Assembly: GCA_934148985.1 (NCBI GenBank)
Contig: CAKPDO010000009.1
Coordinates: forward strand, 1-43,787
Length of the DNA: 43,787 nucleotides
Source of the DNA: an uncultured Clostridia bacterium
Lineage (GTDB): Bacteria; Bacillota; Clostridia; TANB77; CAG-508
Direction: 5' to 3'
In this document: piece after piece, positions 1-8,833 of the stretch
How the letters are laid out: each line of letters begins with the position of its first letter
Numbering within the stretch: the first letter of the stretch is position 1
Translations under genes and position numbers: made by a program
The notes under the pieces: model-generated
What the model was told of the DNA's origin: nothing
Database searches by the model: none
What the model saw: only the letters and a program-made list of their open reading frames with translations

Positions 1-3
1 AAT

Positions 4-36
4 ATTAGCACTAAACTATAAAAATTTAGTGCTAAT
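4..36. terminator. Perfect 12-bp inverted repeat, likely terminator
   Basis: Bases 4-15 and 25-36 are perfect inverted repeats around a 9-base loop. The repeat lies beyond the 3' end of the ROK kinase, so a terminator read on the minus strand is plausible. Any T-tract would fall outside the window. The gap from 37 to 168 holds no gene that I can see. Confidence 0.5.
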
Positions 37-168
37 AAATAAAAATTTTTAAGACATTTTCAAAAATGATTGACATACTTTTTTCAAAATTTTCCTAAAA
101 ATTTTTACCAATTGTGAACAGAAAACTTTTGAAAAGCACTCAAAAAATCCCTGTCCACAATTATAATA

Positions 169-1068
169 TTATAACAAACTCGCCCCAATAATTCCAGCAT
201 CATTGCCAAATTCAGCAGTCTTAATATTAACCTCAGATCTTTCATTAAAAAGCAAATTAGACGAACTTAAATAGCTCTTCAACCTATCAAGAAGTAAATA
301 ATCATATCTAGCAAAGCCTCCGCCAATAACAATCAAATCAGGTTCAAAAATATTTATCAAATTAGAAATTCCAATAGACAAATCGAAAATATATTGTTCT
401 ATAATATCTAAAATTCCATCCATCTTTTCGCTCATTTTCTCCCTAAGTTCAGGCCCAGAAATATCATATGACAAGCCAAGTCTTTCTATAACTTTTTTCT
501 TAAAAGCTAAAATTCCACCATAAGTTTCAAAACATCCTTTTTTACCACATTTGCATATTGGACCATTAGGATTTATTAACATATGTCCAAATTCATAGCC
601 ATCTGACATACTTCCTGTTATCAAATTTCCATCATGAATAAAAGCTCCACCTATGCCAGTTCCAAGAGTAAGAAATATTATATTTTTATAATTCTTCATA
701 TTGTTTCCATACTTATATTCAGCAATTGCGGCACATTTTGCATCATTTCGTATAGTTACATCAAGATTTATTTTTTTCTCAAGTTTTTCTTTTAAATTAT
801 AACCTTTCACACCTAAATTTACAGATTTCAAAATTACTCCATTTTGTATGCTTCCAGCCATGCCTATTCCTATTTTAAAAAATTCATATTTTATTTTCAA
901 TTTTTCTATAATTTCAACTATGTAATTTTCAGCTGTTTCAATCAAATTTTCTTTTTCCTTTGTTGTAAAATCTTTTTCAAACTGTTCTATAATTTTTCCA
1001 CTATTATCTACTACACCTATTGCAACATGGCTTCCACCTAAATCTATTCCAATTTTTACTTTTTCCAT
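169..1068 (-). CDS. ROK-family sugar kinase (glucokinase-like)
   Basis: Cytoplasmic ATP-dependent sugar kinase of the ROK family. The N-terminal phosphate-binding loop GIDLGG is followed by GMAGS, NDAKCAA, LTLGTGIGG and the ROK zinc signature CKCGKKGCFE after EFGH. These match a complete kinase of about 299 residues. Glucose, N-acetylmannosamine or another hexose could be the substrate; the sequence does not decide. A GTG nine codons upstream is possible, but ATG at 1068 has GAGGAG 11 bases before it and starts MEKVKIGIDLGG as the family does. It lies downstream of pilC behind a terminator, so it is probably a separate unit. Confidence 0.88.
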   Translation of the reverse strand: MEKVKIGIDLGGSHVAIGVVDNSGKIIEQFEKDFTTKEKENLIETAENYIVEIIEKLKIKYEFFKIGIGMAGSIQNGVILKSVNLGVKGYNLKEKLEKKINLDVTIRNDAKCAAIAEYKYGNNMKNYKNIIFLTLGTGIGGAFIHDGNLITGSMSDGYEFGHMLINPNGPICKCGKKGCFETYGGILAFKKKVIERLGLSYDISGPELREKMSEKMDGILDIIEQYIFDLSIGISNLINIFEPDLIVIGGGFARYDYLLLDRLKSYLSSSNLLFNERSEVNIKTAEFGNDAGIIGASLL

Positions 1069-1103
1069 ACTACTATTTTCTCCTCGACTTTTCACATTAT
1101 AAA

Positions 1104-1146
1104 CATAAAAAGGAAAAGGTTAATCTTCTAAATTTTCCCCTTTCCT
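1104..1146 (-). terminator. Terminator after the pilus operon
   Basis: On the minus strand AGGAAAGGG pairs (one G-U) with CCTTTTCCT and is followed by a T-run. It sits just after the pilC stop. Confidence 0.5.
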
Positions 1147-1162
1147 CTTTTGTGCTTTTATT

Positions 1163-2512
1163 TTAACTTAAATATGCATCAAACAAGAAGCTTCCCATAT
1201 ATACCTTAAGCATAGGTACAACAACTACTACGACGAAGAATATTAAAACAACACCAACAATTGCATACATAACTTGTGGCAATGTCTTCATAACCTTTTC
1301 CATAGTATTGTCTATGTCTATTTCCATATATTCAACAAGTTTTTCCATCATTTCTGTTAAATCTGTTTGCATACCTATTTTTAGCATCTCTGTTATCATT
1401 GATGATGCTAGTCCTGATTTTTCAAATGGTTCAATCCAAGATTGTCCAATTAAAATATTTTTTAACGAATTTTCTATTATTGATAACATAACATAGTTAT
1501 TTGTCACGTTTTTACTTACATCCAATGCTTCTTGTATTCTCATTCCATTTTTCAAGTTTAAAAGCATTGCTTTCATTATTCTTGAAAAATCAAGAGAGAA
1601 TATCAATTTTCCAAATATCGGCATTGTATATTTAAAATAATGATATTTGTATTTTCCTTTTGGCGTCTGAATATAAGCTACGATTGCCGCCACAATTAAG
1701 GCTATCACTGCTGTCGGAACTGGCCAATATTTGGTCATTGCATTTACTACTCCCCTAAACCAAACTGTTACTGCTGGGAGCGTAGATGATGTTCCAACTT
1801 CAGCAAATACTTTATCTACCTGTGGTAAAGCAAATAATGTTCCTACAAACAACATTACTATTAATAATGCAAATTGTGCAATATTTGGTATCAAAATTCC
1901 TTTTAATTTTTTTGTTATTTTTGCTGAGCTATCCAAATATTCTACTGCTTGAAGCAAGGCATTTTCAAGAGAACCTGAAAGCTCTCCAACTCTTATCATA
2001 CTAATATATATATATGGAAACACATTTGAATAATATTCCATTGTTTTATACATATAATCTCCAGCTTCTACTCCAGCTAGTATGTCTTCTAATATTTCTA
2101 CAAGTGTCATATTTTCAGTACTATCTATTATTGTTGTTAAAGCATGCACATTGTTGAAATTTGCCTTTTTTAGTAAATAAAAATTTTGTGTAAAGATTGA
2201 TATATCTCTTTGCGTTACTTTTTCTTCTGTTCCTAAATACATATTTATTTTGTCTTTTAAAGATAATTTTCTTCTATTATCATTTAAAACAACAGTTGTA
2301 TTAACTTTATCTAATACATTTTGAATATTAGAAACATTTCTTTTTTTTCTTTTAAGTACCTTTGTCTTTTGAGCATTTCTTTGTACTATCGAAATAGGAT
2401 ACAGACCATTTTCTTTTAATTTTTTTACTAATGTAAGTCTATTTCCTTCTTCTACTTTGTTAGATACAATTCTTCCATCTTCTGTTAATGCTCTATAATT
2501 AAAAGTTCCCAT
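1163..2512 (-). CDS. pilC: Type IV pilus inner-membrane platform protein PilC
   Basis: Polytopic platform protein of the GspF/PilC family, on which the PilB and PilT ATPases are thought to act. The N-terminus (FNYRALTEDGRIV) is the typical opening of the family. Two T2SSF-type cytoplasmic domains follow (about 110-205 and 305-410), with membrane segments near 210-232, 262-282 and 415-438. Its 449 residues are slightly longer than usual because of a charged linker (about 45-95). It is the last gene of the pilus operon, 56 bases after pilT. GAGG lies directly before the ATG. Confidence 0.92.
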   Translation of the reverse strand: MGTFNYRALTEDGRIVSNKVEEGNRLTLVKKLKENGLYPISIVQRNAQKTKVLKRKKRNVSNIQNVLDKVNTTVVLNDNRRKLSLKDKINMYLGTEEKVTQRDISIFTQNFYLLKKANFNNVHALTTIIDSTENMTLVEILEDILAGVEAGDYMYKTMEYYSNVFPYIYISMIRVGELSGSLENALLQAVEYLDSSAKITKKLKGILIPNIAQFALLIVMLFVGTLFALPQVDKVFAEVGTSSTLPAVTVWFRGVVNAMTKYWPVPTAVIALIVAAIVAYIQTPKGKYKYHYFKYTMPIFGKLIFSLDFSRIMKAMLLNLKNGMRIQEALDVSKNVTNNYVMLSIIENSLKNILIGQSWIEPFEKSGLASSMITEMLKIGMQTDLTEMMEKLVEYMEIDIDNTMEKVMKTLPQVMYAIVGVVLIFFVVVVVVPMLKVYMGSFLFDAYLS

Positions 2513-2568
2513 TTTCCTCTAATGCTAGCTTATCTTAGCATTTCCTCCTTTCCACAAGATTTTTAATT

Positions 2569-3690
2569 TTAGTATCTAATTCCACCCATGCCACTATCTT
2601 TCTTTATTTTTAATTGCATTATTGTTCTATTTAATATTTCAATATTTTTTTCCTCAATTTGAGCTTTTGCTTGGTCTAATGTTATTCTTCCATCTACAAA
2701 ACATTGTGCTAATGAGTTTATTAATCCAATACTTCCTTTTTCTGATGCACTTTGTATTGCATCTTCTATCTCTGATACACTTATTTTTTCTTTTCTAATT
2801 ATACCAGAAACTATATTATCTACAACCATTACTTCTGGAATTAGTACAAGTTTTTTGTCTATTCCTTGAAGTAGTCTTTGAGATACAACAAGTTTTAAAA
2901 TTGATGATAACATATATTTTATTTGTGCTTGATCTCTTACTTCATAAAAGTTTATCATTCTGTCTATTGTTTCTGCACATGATTTTGTATGTAAGGTTCC
3001 TATAACTAAGTGCCCCGATTCTGCCATTTCAATTCCAGCTTCCATTGTAACTTTATCTCTAATCTCTCCTATAACAAGGATATCACAGTCTTCTCTTAAT
3101 GCATTTTTTACACCATCATGGAAACTCAAAGTATCTCGTCCAAGACCTACTTCTTTTTGAACTATTAATGATTTTTTTGAATGATGTTTATATTCTACCG
3201 GGTTTTCAAGTGTTAGTATTTTCCTATTTTGATTTTCATTTATATCATTTATTAATGCATTTAATGTTGTTGTTTTACCAGAGTTTGTTTTACCAGTAAC
3301 TAATATTAATCCTTGTGGTTGATATGTCATTCTTCTTACAATGTCAGGCACTCCAAGGTCTTCGTATTTTGGTAATGTATTTTTTATAATTCTAAGTGTT
3401 GCAATTGGAATACCATCTGTAGAAGATATATTTACCCTGAAACGAAGATTTGCATATTCTAATAATGTATCTAGTTTTCTTGTTTCTTGGTATACTTTAT
3501 CTGCCTCAATATTCCCTTTTACTAAATAATCATACACATCATTCATATCTTCTACTGTTAAAACTTCCCCATTTTCTGCCGGAATTAATTCTCTAGAAAT
3601 TCTAAGCATTGGCCTGTTTTCAACAATAAAATGTATATCTGATGCATCTTTTTCAACTGCTTCATCCAAAATTTTGCTAACATTAATCAT
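2569..3690 (-). CDS. pilT: Type IV pilus retraction ATPase PilT
   Basis: Hexameric secretion ATPase of the PilT type, expected to drive pilus retraction. Visible motifs are Walker A GKTNSGKTTT, Walker B ILVIGEIRD and the His box HLVIGTLHT. Its 373 residues fit PilT, and it lacks the N-terminal MshEN domain and Cys motif of PilB. Walker A has Asn where most PilT proteins have Gly (GxTGSGKS/T). AGGAGG lies 8 bases before the ATG. It lies between pilB and pilC. Confidence 0.92.
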   Translation of the reverse strand: MINVSKILDEAVEKDASDIHFIVENRPMLRISRELIPAENGEVLTVEDMNDVYDYLVKGNIEADKVYQETRKLDTLLEYANLRFRVNISSTDGIPIATLRIIKNTLPKYEDLGVPDIVRRMTYQPQGLILVTGKTNSGKTTTLNALINDINENQNRKILTLENPVEYKHHSKKSLIVQKEVGLGRDTLSFHDGVKNALREDCDILVIGEIRDKVTMEAGIEMAESGHLVIGTLHTKSCAETIDRMINFYEVRDQAQIKYMLSSILKLVVSQRLLQGIDKKLVLIPEVMVVDNIVSGIIRKEKISVSEIEDAIQSASEKGSIGLINSLAQCFVDGRITLDQAKAQIEEKNIEILNRTIMQLKIKKDSGMGGIRY

Positions 3691-3702
3691 TTGTTAATCC
3701 TC

Positions 3703-5353
3703 CTATAATTTATTATATATTATCAATTTTCTATTTAACTCATCAAGGTTTGTTTCACCTTTTAAAACTTTATTTATACCATCAACTACCAAAGGTCTAT
3801 AACTCTTTTCCATTGCTTCTTTTCTTATTTCTATACTAGATTTTCCCTCCATAATTAATTGGCTTATATCCTCATCTATATTTAATACCTCGAATATACC
3901 TATTCTATCATAATATCCCGAATTATTACATTTGTCACATCCGTACAGCATCATATGTTTTTATTCCGTCTAGATTGAATTGGTAATCATATTTTTCACC
4001 TATTTTTTTAATTGCTTCTTTTTCAAAATCAGTAAATTCTCTTTCTCTCCTACAATGAGGGCAAATTTTTCTAAGCAATCTCTGTGATATTGTTGTTCCA
4101 ACTGTACTTGCTATATCATAGTCAGAAAGTCCCATTTTTCTTAATCTTGTTACAACTTCTATGGCATCTATTGTGTGGATTGTAGATAAAACATAGTGTC
4201 CAGTTTGACCTGCTTCTATTGCAATTTCTGCTGTTTCTTGGTCCCTTATCTCTCCAACTAGTATAACATCTGGGTCTTGTCTTAAAATTGTTCTCAAACT
4301 GTCAGCAAATCTTGTATTTTTGTCTACTTCTATTTGGTTTAAACCATCTATTCTTATTTCAACTGGGTCTTCTATTGTGGTTATGTTTATATCATCGCTT
4401 TTTAAATAATCTAATATACTGTAAAGTGTTGTTGTTTTACCTTCTCCAGTTGGTGCCGCCATAATTGTTACACTATTTTTCTTGTTAATTGCTTTATTTA
4501 ATTCTCTTTCTCCATATGGAAATCCAAGTTCAAATATATTACGTATACTTGCTGTCTTTTTAAGCATTCTTAAAACAAATTTCTCACCATGTATATTTTT
4601 TTGAGATGACACACGGATATTATAATCTGAATATAACAAAATTCTACCATCTTGTGATTCTTGCTTTTCCTGGTGCATATTTGATATTGCTTTTAATCTT
4701 CCTATCATTTGAGCTTGTTTATCTTTGGAAACATTTGCCATAATAAACAATTGCCCATCTATTCTGAAACGTATTCTTACGGAATCAAGTTGAGGCTCTA
4801 TATGTATATCTGATGCTCTTTTTTCTATTCCAAGTTTTATGATATTATCTACCAAATCTGTTACAGATTCTGTATCTTCTAGGTCTTCCATTACGGTTGT
4901 AGAAACTTCTTCAAATCTCGTAAAGTATTCATCAACATTGGTTTCAAATGCCATGTATGGATCTAATACCAATCCTTTATTTAATACTAGCATTTTTACA
5001 CTTTTTATATTATCTTTGTTGCTTGCAATATCAGCAAACGCAATTTTTATTCTTCCAGATTCAATGTCAAATGGTATAGCCTTGTAGCTTTTCATCATAT
5101 CTAGTGGCAAATATTCTGTAGGTTCTATTTTTATTTTATTATCTGTTAAATATATTCCTTTTTCGCCAATTATATCTCCAATTTGCGATACCAATTCATT
5201 TGGCTCTGCTTCTTTTAATATGTATAAAATATCTCCAATTTTTTTATTTGGATGTTCATTTTGATACTCTAGAGCTCTTTCTATTGCTTCTCCATCAACA
5301 ACTCCCCTTTTTACTAATTCAATTCCAAGTGGCTGTTTTCTTTTTATTTCCAT
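3703..5353 (-). CDS. pilB: Type IV pilus extension ATPase PilB, needs +1 frameshift
   Basis: Extension motor of the pilus. The N-terminal MshEN-like domain (about 1-130) is followed by the ATPase core with Walker A APTGEGKTTT, VILVGEIRD and VLSTIHT. A four-Cys zinc site is formed by CPHC and, after the shift, CDKC. The first frame runs 470 codons and ends at TGA 3937-3935. The remaining 79 residues (GCDKCNNSGYYDR onward) lie one base forward. Skipping the C of CGG at 3943-3941 gives AVGCDKC, as in the family, for a 549-residue protein. Without the shift the zinc site is cut in half. ATG 5353 follows AAGGATGG; a GTG at 5389 is possible but overlaps the upstream gene. Confidence 0.9.
3941..3943 (-). 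other. CGG +1 frameshift site in pilB
   Basis: Zero frame reads GTA CGG ATG TGA. Skipping the C gives GTA GGA TGT GAC (V G C D), restoring the conserved Gly-Cys of the zinc motif. Confidence 0.8.
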
Positions 5354-5375
5354 AATTTTCCATCCTTTCTTTTGT

Positions 5376-5837
5376 TTATATATTAACACTTAATGTTGCC
5401 GAAAAATTCTTTTCTTTTATATTAAAATTAATATCAATTTTCGAATTTTCATAGCTAAAAACTGGTGTATTATTAGCTGACTTCACAACATTTTCACACA
5501 TAGTTACCTTTTTTTCATTTTGATTTTCAATACTTATATAATAAATAGTTTCATTTGCAAAAACATATTGATGCTCTATTCCTGTTTCAAATTTAAAAAT
5601 TATGCAATCTGTACTATTTACTCCTGTTTTTACATATATTAAATCATCCGTATTTACATCTTTGGTTATGTATGATAAAAATTTTGTATATTGTTCATCT
5701 GCATTTTGGCTAATTGTAACTTCATTTGTATTTTTAAAAAAATATCCCGTAAAACTTGACATTAAGCCTATTACAATCACCAAGCATATTATATAAATAA
5801 CTAAAGAGGTTAATGTAATTCCTTTATTTGATTTCAA
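5376..5837 (-). CDS. Minor pilin-like protein
   Basis: A 153-residue protein with a class III-like prepilin leader (NKG followed by ITLTSLVIYII) and one hydrophobic N-terminal helix. It lacks Glu at mature position 5, as do the major pilins here. It is probably a minor pilin processed by PilD. The start is a TTG at 5837, with AAGGGG 8 bases upstream. It lies between the other minor pilin and pilB. Its specific role (PilW/X-like) is not readable from the sequence. Confidence 0.7.
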   Translation of the reverse strand: MKSNKGITLTSLVIYIICLVIVIGLMSSFTGYFFKNTNEVTISQNADEQYTKFLSYITKDVNTDDLIYVKTGVNSTDCIIFKFETGIEHQYVFANETIYYISIENQNEKKVTMCENVVKSANNTPVFSYENSKIDINFNIKEKNFSATLSVNI

Positions 5838-5855
5838 TTTTTGAGCCCCTTTCTT

Positions 5856-6341
5856 TTACGTATTTTGAATGACAATACTTATATCTATATCTTTTATTTT
5901 ATTATCATATGGATAAAAAACTCTTACTTTTACTTGTTTTATTAAGTCTTCTGTATTATCTTCGGTTGGATAATAATTTTTAATTCCTAATTGTATTTGA
6001 TAATGCTCGTCATTAGCTCCTGTTTTTGAAAAATATATATAACTAAAACCATCTTCTTCTTTTTCTTCGTTTTTGTATGTTGATGTACTATATTTTTCGC
6101 CTATATCTGTCAAAAGTTTACTACTATCTGTTTTAACATCTTCATATTTTTCTGATTTTACAATTTCTAATATATTTGTGATTATACTAGTAGCTTCTGA
6201 CTTTCTTCTAACATTTGCTTCCATCCTTTGAGTAGTATACGAGATTCCGAATATTGTAGGAACAAATATTAGTACAACTATTACCGCTATTGAAATGTCA
6301 ACACCTGCAAAACCTTTGTCACTTTTTAAAAATTTTTTCAT
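5856..6341 (-). CDS. Minor pilin-like protein
   Basis: A 161-residue protein beginning with a short basic leader and a prepilin cleavage motif (DKG followed by FAGVD). The Asp occupies about the position of the usual Glu 5. A hydrophobic helix follows, then a polar C-terminal domain. It is probably a PilV-type minor pilin. AGAGGT lies 4 bases before the ATG, and the gene starts 8 bases after the pilD stop, so translation is likely coupled. Confidence 0.7.
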   Translation of the reverse strand: MKKFLKSDKGFAGVDISIAVIVVLIFVPTIFGISYTTQRMEANVRRKSEATSIITNILEIVKSEKYEDVKTDSSKLLTDIGEKYSTSTYKNEEKEEDGFSYIYFSKTGANDEHYQIQLGIKNYYPTEDNTEDLIKQVKVRVFYPYDNKIKDIDISIVIQNT

Positions 6342-6349
6342 CTTTACCT

Positions 6350-7162
6350 CTATCCATGATATATTAAATATAATTTGCCTATATACAAAATCACATTTGT
6401 TATGCTGATTAAATATCCAAATTTGTATATTTCTTTCATGTCTTTTTGCTCTTTTTTATGTTTGTTTAATGCATTTTTTATGTAATAAATTAACTTGGTT
6501 ATTCCTATTGATAAAACTGTTATTATAACTGAAAGTAATGTAATTAATACACCTGTATTTATTGCCATTATTACACATAACATCAATATTTCAAGTAAAT
6601 AACTTGATTTTGCTTTTTGAAGCTGTGTTTCACTATCTATTATTAATAATATTATTAGGGCTACTAAATACATCACATATCTATAAATACTATTTTCTCC
6701 CATTATGCATAGATATATTATGTAGCTACATGATACCATTAATCCATAGTATAACACTCCTCTTTCAATTTTTCTGTATTCTTTGTCTATTCCAGCTATT
6801 ATAAATACTGAGGCTAAGTATAATGCTATAAATGCAAACTTTATTATTGTTTCTATTTGTATGTTATATGCATCTATTTTTAGACAATATGCTATTAATA
6901 CGAATGCTAGTCCTGATAGGAATTCTAGTATGAAATATCTTGGCCTTATTTTTTGCTTACATTCTTTACATTTTCCACCTAATAGTATGTAACTAAATAC
7001 TGGTATTAGCTCAAAGAACCCTAATTTGTGGTTACAATTAGGACAGAATGAGTGTGTTTTTATTATGTCTATTTTTCTTGGTATTCTGTAGACAGCTAGT
7101 GTGTAAAAGCTGCCGAATAGTGTTCCCATTATGAATATTATTATATATAAAAATATGTTCAT
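6350..7162 (-). CDS. pilD: Prepilin peptidase PilD (A24 family)
   Basis: Integral membrane aspartic peptidase that cleaves and may methylate prepilins. The N-terminal domain has the two zinc CxxC pairs (CPNC and CKEC) and the FGSF and YRIPRK motifs of the family, followed by six or more membrane segments. The first catalytic Asp region is visible as AGIDKEYR. The second motif, normally GxGD, is not visible: the matching place reads DSETQLQKAKSSYLL. The enzyme may use an offset Asp or be altered in activity. It is 270 residues long and lies in the pilus operon after pilA. Confidence 0.85.
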   Translation of the reverse strand: MNIFLYIIIFIMGTLFGSFYTLAVYRIPRKIDIIKTHSFCPNCNHKLGFFELIPVFSYILLGGKCKECKQKIRPRYFILEFLSGLAFVLIAYCLKIDAYNIQIETIIKFAFIALYLASVFIIAGIDKEYRKIERGVLYYGLMVSCSYIIYLCIMGENSIYRYVMYLVALIILLIIDSETQLQKAKSSYLLEILMLCVIMAINTGVLITLLSVIITVLSIGITKLIYYIKNALNKHKKEQKDMKEIYKFGYLISITNVILYIGKLYLIYHG

Positions 7163-7182
7163 TTGTTTCTTCCTTTTTTAAG

Positions 7183-7215
7183 AAAAGCATATGCATATAG
7201 CATGCATATGCTTTT
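7183..7215. terminator. 14-bp perfect hairpin between pilA and pilD
   Basis: Bases 7183-7196 and 7202-7215 pair perfectly around a 5-base loop. In the direction of transcription (minus) the stem ends in CTTTTCTT, so it could act as a leaky terminator or an mRNA-stabilising 3' structure that lets pilin mRNA exceed that of downstream genes. Confidence 0.55.
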
Positions 7216-7231
7216 GTTTTTTATTCTTATT

Positions 7232-7738
7232 TTATATAGCTGGTGCTTTTGGATCATTTAAGCTTGTAGAAGCTGATTTATTCATTTTTCCCCAAGTTAC
7301 ATTTGAACCGCTTATAGTTCCAGTAACTTCATATATGTTTCCGTTTGTTTGATATTGTATTTTTATTGTTCCAGCTGCATCAGTTGTTTTTGGTGTATAA
7401 ACAACTGCATAATCATCTTTTAACTCACTTTGTGCTTTATTAAGACCTTTTTTTAATGCTGTTTCTTCAGTATCTGTACCAGTTATCTTATGACTACCAG
7501 TGTATTCACTATCAGCATTTGTATATTTAACAGCATAATAATCTGTTAAAAAGTTGCTTACTGATAATGCAACTGTACTTTCAGCATCTCCTAATTTAGA
7601 TTGCCAAGTAGCTTGACTTGCTCTATTTAATATACCATTTTGTCCTGATAACATAGCAATTGAAACGCCTGCTAATATTAATAGAACTATGATAGTTACA
7701 ACTAATGCGATAAGTGTAATACCTTTATTGTTTTTCAT
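7232..7738 (-). CDS. pilA: Major type IV pilin, copy 2
   Basis: A 168-residue pilin. The leader MKNNKG is followed by ITLIALVVTIIVLLILAGVS, the clostridial prepilin N-terminus without Glu at position 5. The first 55 or so residues are nearly identical to the neighbouring upstream pilin. The C-terminal two thirds diverge (TDAAGTIKIQYQ, NVTWGKM). It is a tandem paralogue 58 bases downstream of copy 1 and is followed by a strong hairpin. Confidence 0.88.
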   Translation of the reverse strand: MKNNKGITLIALVVTIIVLLILAGVSIAMLSGQNGILNRASQATWQSKLGDAESTVALSVSNFLTDYYAVKYTNADSEYTGSHKITGTDTEETALKKGLNKAQSELKDDYAVVYTPKTTDAAGTIKIQYQTNGNIYEVTGTISGSNVTWGKMNKSASTSLNDPKAPAI

Positions 7739-7796
7739 TAGTTTTTCCTCCTCTTTAACTTTTAATTTTTACATTTGTTTTTATACAAATATTTGA

Positions 7797-8282
7797 CTAT
7801 TCACCTGTTGCTCCATTTGCTCCTTCAACCATTTTTCCCCAGTTGACATTTGAGCCAGATACTTTACCTTTAACAGAGTAATCTTTTCCGTTAGTTGTAT
7901 ATTTGATAATTATACTTTCAATAGCTGTTCCATCTGTTTTTTTGTTTACTGTAACAGTATAATCTCCTCCTAACTCGGTTTCAGCTGCATCAGCACCTTT
8001 TTCAGCTGCATTTACTTCGTCTGTATAACTTTGATCAGTTCCTAAAAATTCACTTTTAGCTCCTGTATATTTAACAGCATAATAATCTGTTAAATAGTTA
8101 CTTACAGATAAAGCAACTGTACTTTCAGCATCACCTAATTTAGATTTCCAAGTAGCTTGACTTGCTCTGTTTAATATACCATTTTGTCCTGATAACATAG
8201 CGATAGAAACACCTGCTAAGATTAAAAGAACTATAATAGTAACAACTAATGCAATAAGTGTAATACCTTTATTATTTTTCAT
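7797..8282 (-). CDS. pilA: Major type IV pilin, copy 1
   Basis: A 161-residue prepilin with the same leader and hydrophobic helix as the next gene, a conserved assembly segment (SGQNGILNRASQATW) and a diverged surface domain. A G-rich Shine-Dalgarno region (GAGGGGGG) precedes the ATG, consistent with high expression. Together with copy 2 it probably supplies the bulk of the fibre. The paired copies could also be alternative subunits. Confidence 0.88.
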   Translation of the reverse strand: MKNNKGITLIALVVTIIVLLILAGVSIAMLSGQNGILNRASQATWKSKLGDAESTVALSVSNYLTDYYAVKYTGAKSEFLGTDQSYTDEVNAAEKGADAAETELGGDYTVTVNKKTDGTAIESIIIKYTTNGKDYSVKGKVSGSNVNWGKMVEGANGATGE

Positions 8283-8364
8283 TAGTTTTCCCCCCTCTCT
8301 TTTGAATACTTTATTTATTTATATATATATTAGCTTTTAAGCAAATATAATATTAATATCAAAA

Positions 8365-8823
8365 TTATTTTGAACCATTATTTTGGTAAATACTTGGTGA
8401 AGTCGTCTGGTTCGAACTATTTGGATTGTCATTTTTGTTGTTATCACTTGTATTGTTTTCCGATGATGTCCCATCGCTACTGTTATTTCCATCACTTCCT
8501 GTATTTTCTCCATCTCCAGACACCGATTTTGATGCTGGTGCAAATGGATTTGACTTTCCAGGAACATAAATGTTTGTCTTTTGATAACCTTTTAACTCAC
8601 CTGCTGTTACTTCATATGTTGCTATATTTTGGCTTGTTTGATTAGTATTTTGGTCAATATTATCTTCGAGTAAATCTTGTACTTCCTCTGATGCCTTATA
8701 TGTTGCAATCTCAGGTACAATTTTTCTATTTGGAATAAATTTATATAATGATATTGCCAAAACAAGCATTGTTACTAAACATACTAATAACATTATGATT
8801 ATTTCTTTTATAATTTTTGCCAT
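8365..8823 (-). CDS. Pilus assembly-associated membrane protein with NPFAP motif
   Basis: A 152-residue protein with one N-terminal membrane helix (about 8-28). A short domain contains the repeated phrase IATYKASEEV / IATYEVTAGE and a GKSNPFAP motif, followed by a Ser/Asn/Gly-rich disordered tail. A (D/N)PF motif after a membrane anchor recalls PilP-type or other alignment-subcomplex proteins, but this is position-based inference. AAGGAGG lies before the ATG, and the gene starts 10 bases after the pilO stop. Confidence 0.6.
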   Translation of the reverse strand: MAKIIKEIIIMLLVCLVTMLVLAISLYKFIPNRKIVPEIATYKASEEVQDLLEDNIDQNTNQTSQNIATYEVTAGELKGYQKTNIYVPGKSNPFAPASKSVSGDGENTGSDGNNSSDGTSSENNTSDNNKNDNPNSSNQTTSPSIYQNNGSK

Positions 8824-8833
8824 ATCTTCCTCC

